Origin: Nocardioides insulae DSM 17944
GTDB taxonomy: Bacteria > Actinomycetota > Actinomycetes > Propionibacteriales > Nocardioidaceae
Assembly: GCF_000422825.1 (NCBI RefSeq)
Contig: NZ_AUGU01000014.1
Location: 248,001 to 312,000, forward strand
DNA length: 64,000 nucleotides
Direction of reading: 5' to 3'
Part shown: positions 60,660 through 64,000 of the stretch, piece after piece
Numbering within the stretch: the first letter of the stretch is position 1
Layout of the letters: each line of letters begins with the position of its first letter
Translations under genes and position numbers: made by a program
The notes under the pieces: generated by a model
What the model was told of the DNA's origin: nothing
Databases searched by the model: none
The model's input: only the letters and a program-made list of their open reading frames with translations

Positions 60660-61710
60660 GGCCGCCACGAGGCAACCGCTGGCGGAGGGCGCGGCACCGG
60701 GCACCGGCACGGGTCGGCGTCCGAACATGCCGCTGGTGCTGGCGGGAATCGGCGCTGCCCTCGTGTGCGCGGTGCTCCTCAGCGTCTTCGTGGGCACCGA
60801 GCGGGTCGCGCCGGACCGGGTGAGCGCCGTCCTGATCGGCACCGGGGACCGGGAGGCACACGTGCTGGTGTGGGAGTACCGGGTGCCGCGCACCCTGGTG
60901 GCCGTGGCGGTGGGCGCTGCCCTCGGTGCGGCCGGCGCCCTGATCCAGGCCTACACCCGCAACCCGCTGGCCGATCCAGGCATCCTCGGGGTCAACGCCG
61001 GTGCGGCGCTCGGCGTCTCGCTGGCCGTCTGGGCCGGTGCGTCCGCCTCGGTCACCGCCCTGGTCTGGCCCGCCCTGGCGGGAGCGTGCCTGGCCACGGT
61101 CGCGGTGTTGTTGCTCGCCAGCACGGGGCGTGGACCCGCCACCCCGGTCCGGATGACCCTCGCCGGAGTCGCGCTGGCCGCCGTGCTCGGCGGCCTCGCC
61201 ACCGGCATGCGCCTGATCGACCCGCAGACCTTCGAGCGCTACCGCTCCTGGGCGGCCGGGTCGGTGGCCGGGCGCTCGCCCTCCGACCTGGCCGAGGTGG
61301 CGCCGTACCTGCTGATCGGGTTGGTCGCCGCGGTCGCGTTGGTGCGCTCTCTGAACGCGGTCGCGCTCGGTGAGGATGTGGCCTCCTCGCTGGGGGTCAG
61401 CCCCCGGCGCACCCGCCTGCTCACCATCCTCGCGGTCACCATGCTGGTAGGGGCCGCGACCGCGGTGGCCGGCCCGATCGGCTTCCTCGGGCTGATGGTG
61501 CCGCACGCCTGCCGCCTGCTGGTGGGCAACGACCAGACCCGGGTCATCCCGCTCTCGATCCTGATGGCCCCGGTGGTGCTGCTGCTGGCCGACACCGTCG
61601 CCCGGGTGATCGTCCCGCTGCGCGAGGTGCCGGTCGGGATCGTGACCGCCTTCATCGGGGCACCGGTGCTGATCTGGCTGGTCCGGGACCGGAAGGTGAA
61701 CACGCAGTGA
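60652..61710 (+). CDS. FecCD-family iron-siderophore ABC permease
   Basis: A 352-residue BtuC/FecCD permease with about ten TM helices. WEYRVPRTLVAVAVGAALGAAGALIQAYTRNPLADPGILGVNAGAALGV is the family signature region (seen in its parts RVPRTL, QAYTRNPLADPG and LGVNAGA). The late GPIGFLGLMVPHACRLLVG faces the ATPase. ATG lies inside the SIP gene end (8-bp overlap). It pairs with the next permease. Confidence 0.89.
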   Translation: MSEAATRQPLAEGAAPGTGTGRRPNMPLVLAGIGAALVCAVLLSVFVGTERVAPDRVSAVLIGTGDREAHVLVWEYRVPRTLVAVAVGAALGAAGALIQAYTRNPLADPGILGVNAGAALGVSLAVWAGASASVTALVWPALAGACLATVAVLLLASTGRGPATPVRMTLAGVALAAVLGGLATGMRLIDPQTFERYRSWAAGSVAGRSPSDLAEVAPYLLIGLVAAVALVRSLNAVALGEDVASSLGVSPRRTRLLTILAVTMLVGAATAVAGPIGFLGLMVPHACRLLVGNDQTRVIPLSILMAPVVLLLADTVARVIVPLREVPVGIVTAFIGAPVLIWLVRDRKVNTQ

Positions 61711-62765
61711 GCGCCCTGATCCGAACCGAGCCGGGCTCGCTCGTCCTTCGCGCCTCCGCAGGCGTCTCCGGCCGCGTCCACACTCGCACGATCCTCGGCT
61801 GTGCGGTGATGCTGCTCCTGACCGGCGCGGTGACCGTCCTCGCCCTCATGCTCGGCTCGGTCCGCTACTCGCCCGCGGAGGTCCTGCAGGCCCTCTTCTC
61901 GGACGCGCCGGGCACGGCCGAACTCTTCGTGGTCCAGTGGCGGCTGCCACGGGCCGTCGCTGCCGTTGTCTTCGGCGCCGCGCTCGGAGCCGCGGGTGCG
62001 ATCTTCCAGTCATTGACCCGCAACCCGCTGGGGAGCCCGGACATCATCGGTTTCACCGCCGGCGCCTCGGCCGGCGGCGTCGCCGTGGTCGCCCTCGTCG
62101 GGTCCGGGTACGCCGTCGTGGCCGGTGGTGCCCTGCTCGGCGGGTTCGTGGTGGCGGTGCTGGTGATGCTGCTGTCCCGCGGCGGGGGAGCGGGCGGGTT
62201 CCGGCTGATCATCGTGGGCCTGGGGCTCAGCGCCATGCTGGCCAGCCTGGAGAGCTGGTTCATCCTCACCGCCGACCTCGACATCGCCCAGGTGGCCGCG
62301 GTGTGGGGCGTCGGATCGCTCAACGGCATCGGTTTCGAGCACAGCGGCCCGGCTCTGGTGCTGAGCCTGCTCGCCCTCGCCGGCTCCGGACTGCTCGGCC
62401 GCCGGCTCGGGTTGCTGGATCTCGGCGACGACCTGTCCGCCGGTCTCGGCGTACCGCCCTCCGGCACTCGGGTGGCCGGAGTGGCCGCCGGCGTGGTCCT
62501 GGTCGCGCTGGTGACCGCCGCGACCGGCCCGATCGCCTTCGTCGCTCTGGCGGCCCCACATGTGGGCCGGTGGATCGCTCGCTCCGCGGGGGCCTCGCTG
62601 GGGCCGGCGGCCCTGGCCGGCGCCCTGATCCTGGCCAGCGCCGACCTGCTCGCCCAGCACGCCGTCCCCGGTCACAGCCTGCCTGTGGGCGTGGTCACCG
62701 TCGCGGTCGGCGGCCTCTACCTGATCACCCTCCTCATCCGCGAGAACCGGAAGGGCACCCTGTGA
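61707..62765 (+). CDS. FecCD-family iron-siderophore ABC permease
   Basis: A 352-residue second FecCD permease: WRLPRAVAAVVFGAALGAAGAIFQ, LTRNPLGSPDIIGFTAGAS and GPIAFVALAAPHVGRWI. It forms a heterodimer with the upstream permease, as in FepD/FepG. GTG overlaps the preceding stop (GTGA). Confidence 0.89.
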   Translation: MSALIRTEPGSLVLRASAGVSGRVHTRTILGCAVMLLLTGAVTVLALMLGSVRYSPAEVLQALFSDAPGTAELFVVQWRLPRAVAAVVFGAALGAAGAIFQSLTRNPLGSPDIIGFTAGASAGGVAVVALVGSGYAVVAGGALLGGFVVAVLVMLLSRGGGAGGFRLIIVGLGLSAMLASLESWFILTADLDIAQVAAVWGVGSLNGIGFEHSGPALVLSLLALAGSGLLGRRLGLLDLGDDLSAGLGVPPSGTRVAGVAAGVVLVALVTAATGPIAFVALAAPHVGRWIARSAGASLGPAALAGALILASADLLAQHAVPGHSLPVGVVTVAVGGLYLITLLIRENRKGTL

Positions 62766-63625
62766 GTACGTCCCCCCTGCCCGGCCCACCCTCAGGACGC
62801 CGGCCCGCTGTCCTGCGCGCCGATCGGCTCACGATGGGCTACGAGCAACGGATCGTGGGCGAGGACCTCTCCTTGGACATCCCGGGCGGTGAGTTCACCG
62901 TCATCATCGGACCCAATGCATGCGGCAAGTCGACCCTCCTCCGCTCCCTGGCCCGGCTGTTGAAGCCACGCGCCGGCACGGTCCTGCTGGACGGGTCGGA
63001 CATCCACCGGCTGCGTGCCCGGGAGGTGGCGGCCCGGCTCGGGCTGCTGCCCCAGTCGGCGATCGTTCCCGCCGGCATCAGCGTCTTCGACCTCGTCCGC
63101 CGCGGCCGCTACCCGCACCAGTCCATCCTCTCGCGCTGGAGCCAGGAGGACGAGGACAGCGTCCGCCGAGCCCTGGCCAGCACCGACCTGACCGCGCTCG
63201 CCGACCGCCCGGTCGACGAACTCTCCGGCGGCCAACGACAGCGCGCCTGGGCGGCGATGGCACTCGCCCAGGACAGCCAGATCCTGCTGCTCGACGAACC
63301 GACGACCTACCTCGACGTCTCGCACCAGATCTCCCTGCTCGACCTGTTCGCCGAACTCCACGAGGAGGGCCGCACGGTCGTGGCCGTCCTGCACGACATC
63401 AACCACGCGGCGAGGTACGCCACCCATCTCGTCGTGATGGCCGAGGGCCGGGTCGTGGCCCAGGGGACGCCGCGCGACGTACTCACCACCGAACTGCTCG
63501 ACCGGGTCTTCGACATCGAGGCCACCATCATCGAGGACCCCGTCAACGGCGGCCCTCACGTCATCACCAGACACCGGGGCCGGCTCGCGGCCGCGGACTC
63601 AACCCTGCGAAAGGTCACTCCATGA
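62762..63625 (+). CDS. Iron-siderophore ABC transporter ATPase (FecE/FepC-like)
   Basis: A 287-residue ATPase: Walker A GPNACGKST (the FepC-type variant), LGLLPQSAIVPAGISVFDLV, RRGRYPHQSILSRW, signature LSGGQRQRAWAAMAL, Walker B ILLLDEPTTYLD, and HDINHAARY. The C-terminal part ends with family-typical PHVITRHRG. GTG overlaps the permease stop; longer frames lie out of frame in the permease gene. Confidence 0.9.
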   Translation: MSTSPLPGPPSGRRPAVLRADRLTMGYEQRIVGEDLSLDIPGGEFTVIIGPNACGKSTLLRSLARLLKPRAGTVLLDGSDIHRLRAREVAARLGLLPQSAIVPAGISVFDLVRRGRYPHQSILSRWSQEDEDSVRRALASTDLTALADRPVDELSGGQRQRAWAAMALAQDSQILLLDEPTTYLDVSHQISLLDLFAELHEEGRTVVAVLHDINHAARYATHLVVMAEGRVVAQGTPRDVLTTELLDRVFDIEATIIEDPVNGGPHVITRHRGRLAAADSTLRKVTP

Positions 63626-64000
63626 AGTCACGTCTCCTCACCCTCGCCGCCGGAGCGGTCGCAGCCACGATCGCCCTCACCGGCTGCGGCGGCTCCTCGG
63701 AGGCCGACGACGAGACCGGCGCCTCCGCGGAGACCCGGACGGTCACCGACGCCAGCGGCGAGGAGGTGGAGGTGCCGGCCGACCCGCAGCGCGTGGTCAC
63801 CCTGCACTACGCCGCCACCCAGTCGGTGCTCGACCTGGGCGCCCCCCTCGTCGGGCAGGGCGTCGTCGAGGAGGACATCCTCCCCGAGGACGAGGTCGAG
63901 GAGGTCATGGCGATCCCGATCGTGGCCACCGACAGTTCCGAGCCCGACCTGGAGCAGATCGCCGGTGTCGAGCCCGACCTGGTGCTCGCGCCCAACACGC
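63622..64000 (+). CDS. Iron-siderophore ABC transporter binding lipoprotein (partial)
   Basis: The first 126 residues of a Peripla_BP_2 protein, cut by the window edge. A signal peptide with lipobox LTGC (Cys near 22), an acidic linker, then TVTDASGEEVEVPADPQRVVTL and IAGVEPDLVLAPN, the family's opening blocks. Its ATG overlaps the ATPase stop as ATGA. It would bind the ferric siderophore outside the cell and complete the importer. Confidence 0.88.
   Translation, partial: MKSRLLTLAAGAVAATIALTGCGGSSEADDETGASAETRTVTDASGEEVEVPADPQRVVTLHYAATQSVLDLGAPLVGQGVVEEDILPEDEVEEVMAIPIVATDSSEPDLEQIAGVEPDLVLAPNT

Overview
The window is 64 kb of visibly GC-rich, densely packed actinobacterial chromosome. Start codons are often GTG or TTG, neighbouring genes overlap by ATGA/GTGA, and several genes carry leaderless promoters (TAnnnT 6-7 nt before the start codon). 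The pmt / rsmI / tatD / rpfB / rsmA / ispE set follows the order known from Mycobacterium. Gene content (DtxR-type iron box, LPXTG protein, DUF5979 repeats, lactate 2-monooxygenase, beta-ketoadipate genes) suggests a soil actinomycete, perhaps Nocardioidaceae. That placement is inference.

Region 1 (1-8.4 kb): an IclR regulator, a promoter with two phased GGCA-N3-TGCC palindromes, and an operon of a benzaldehyde-lyase-like ThDP enzyme, an SDR and a butanediol-dehydrogenase-like zinc enzyme, followed by lactate 2-monooxygenase, an MFS transporter and an alpha/beta hydrolase. The active-site residues His28, Glu49 and Gln112 point to alpha-hydroxyketone (acyloin) chemistry, so this may be a vicinal-diol/acyloin catabolic unit.

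Region 2 (8.7-22.3 kb): an acyl-CoA catabolic locus with CoA ligase, two crotonase-fold enzymes, a complete Liv-type ABC importer, an acyl-CoA dehydrogenase, an XRE-TetR double-HTH regulator, two SDRs and an MptpB-like phosphatase. Related AGYG-N2-CGCT palindromes stand at four of its promoters. It ends in an array of 22-bp repeats and a strong terminator.

Region 3 (22.3-31.1 kb): one gene for a 2900-residue secreted, LPDTG-anchored surface protein with nine C-terminal DUF5979-like repeats. No sortase gene is in the window.

Region 4 (31.3-35.8 kb): a translationally coupled thiolase / enol-lactonase / CoA-transferase operon (lower beta-ketoadipate pathway) with a divergent LysR regulator.

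Region 5 (35.8-50 kb): a secreted M14 carboxypeptidase, DUF3054 membrane protein, protein O-mannosyltransferase, RsmI, SpoIID-domain protein, TatD, RpfB, RsmA, IspE and an ABC-F protein.

Region 6 (49.8-58.8 kb): a MarR regulator divergent from a trans-aconitate-methyltransferase-like gene that is followed by a collapsed glyoxalase remnant, a DHA2 efflux pump, the gluABCD glutamate importer with an intercistronic hairpin, a small membrane-anchored protein and miaB.

Region 7 (58.8-64 kb): a DtxR/IdeR box, a siderophore-interacting ferric reductase fused to what looks like a degenerate O-methyltransferase module, and a FecCD/FecE siderophore ABC importer whose binding protein runs off the window. 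No tRNA, rRNA, IS element, prophage or CRISPR array was recognised.
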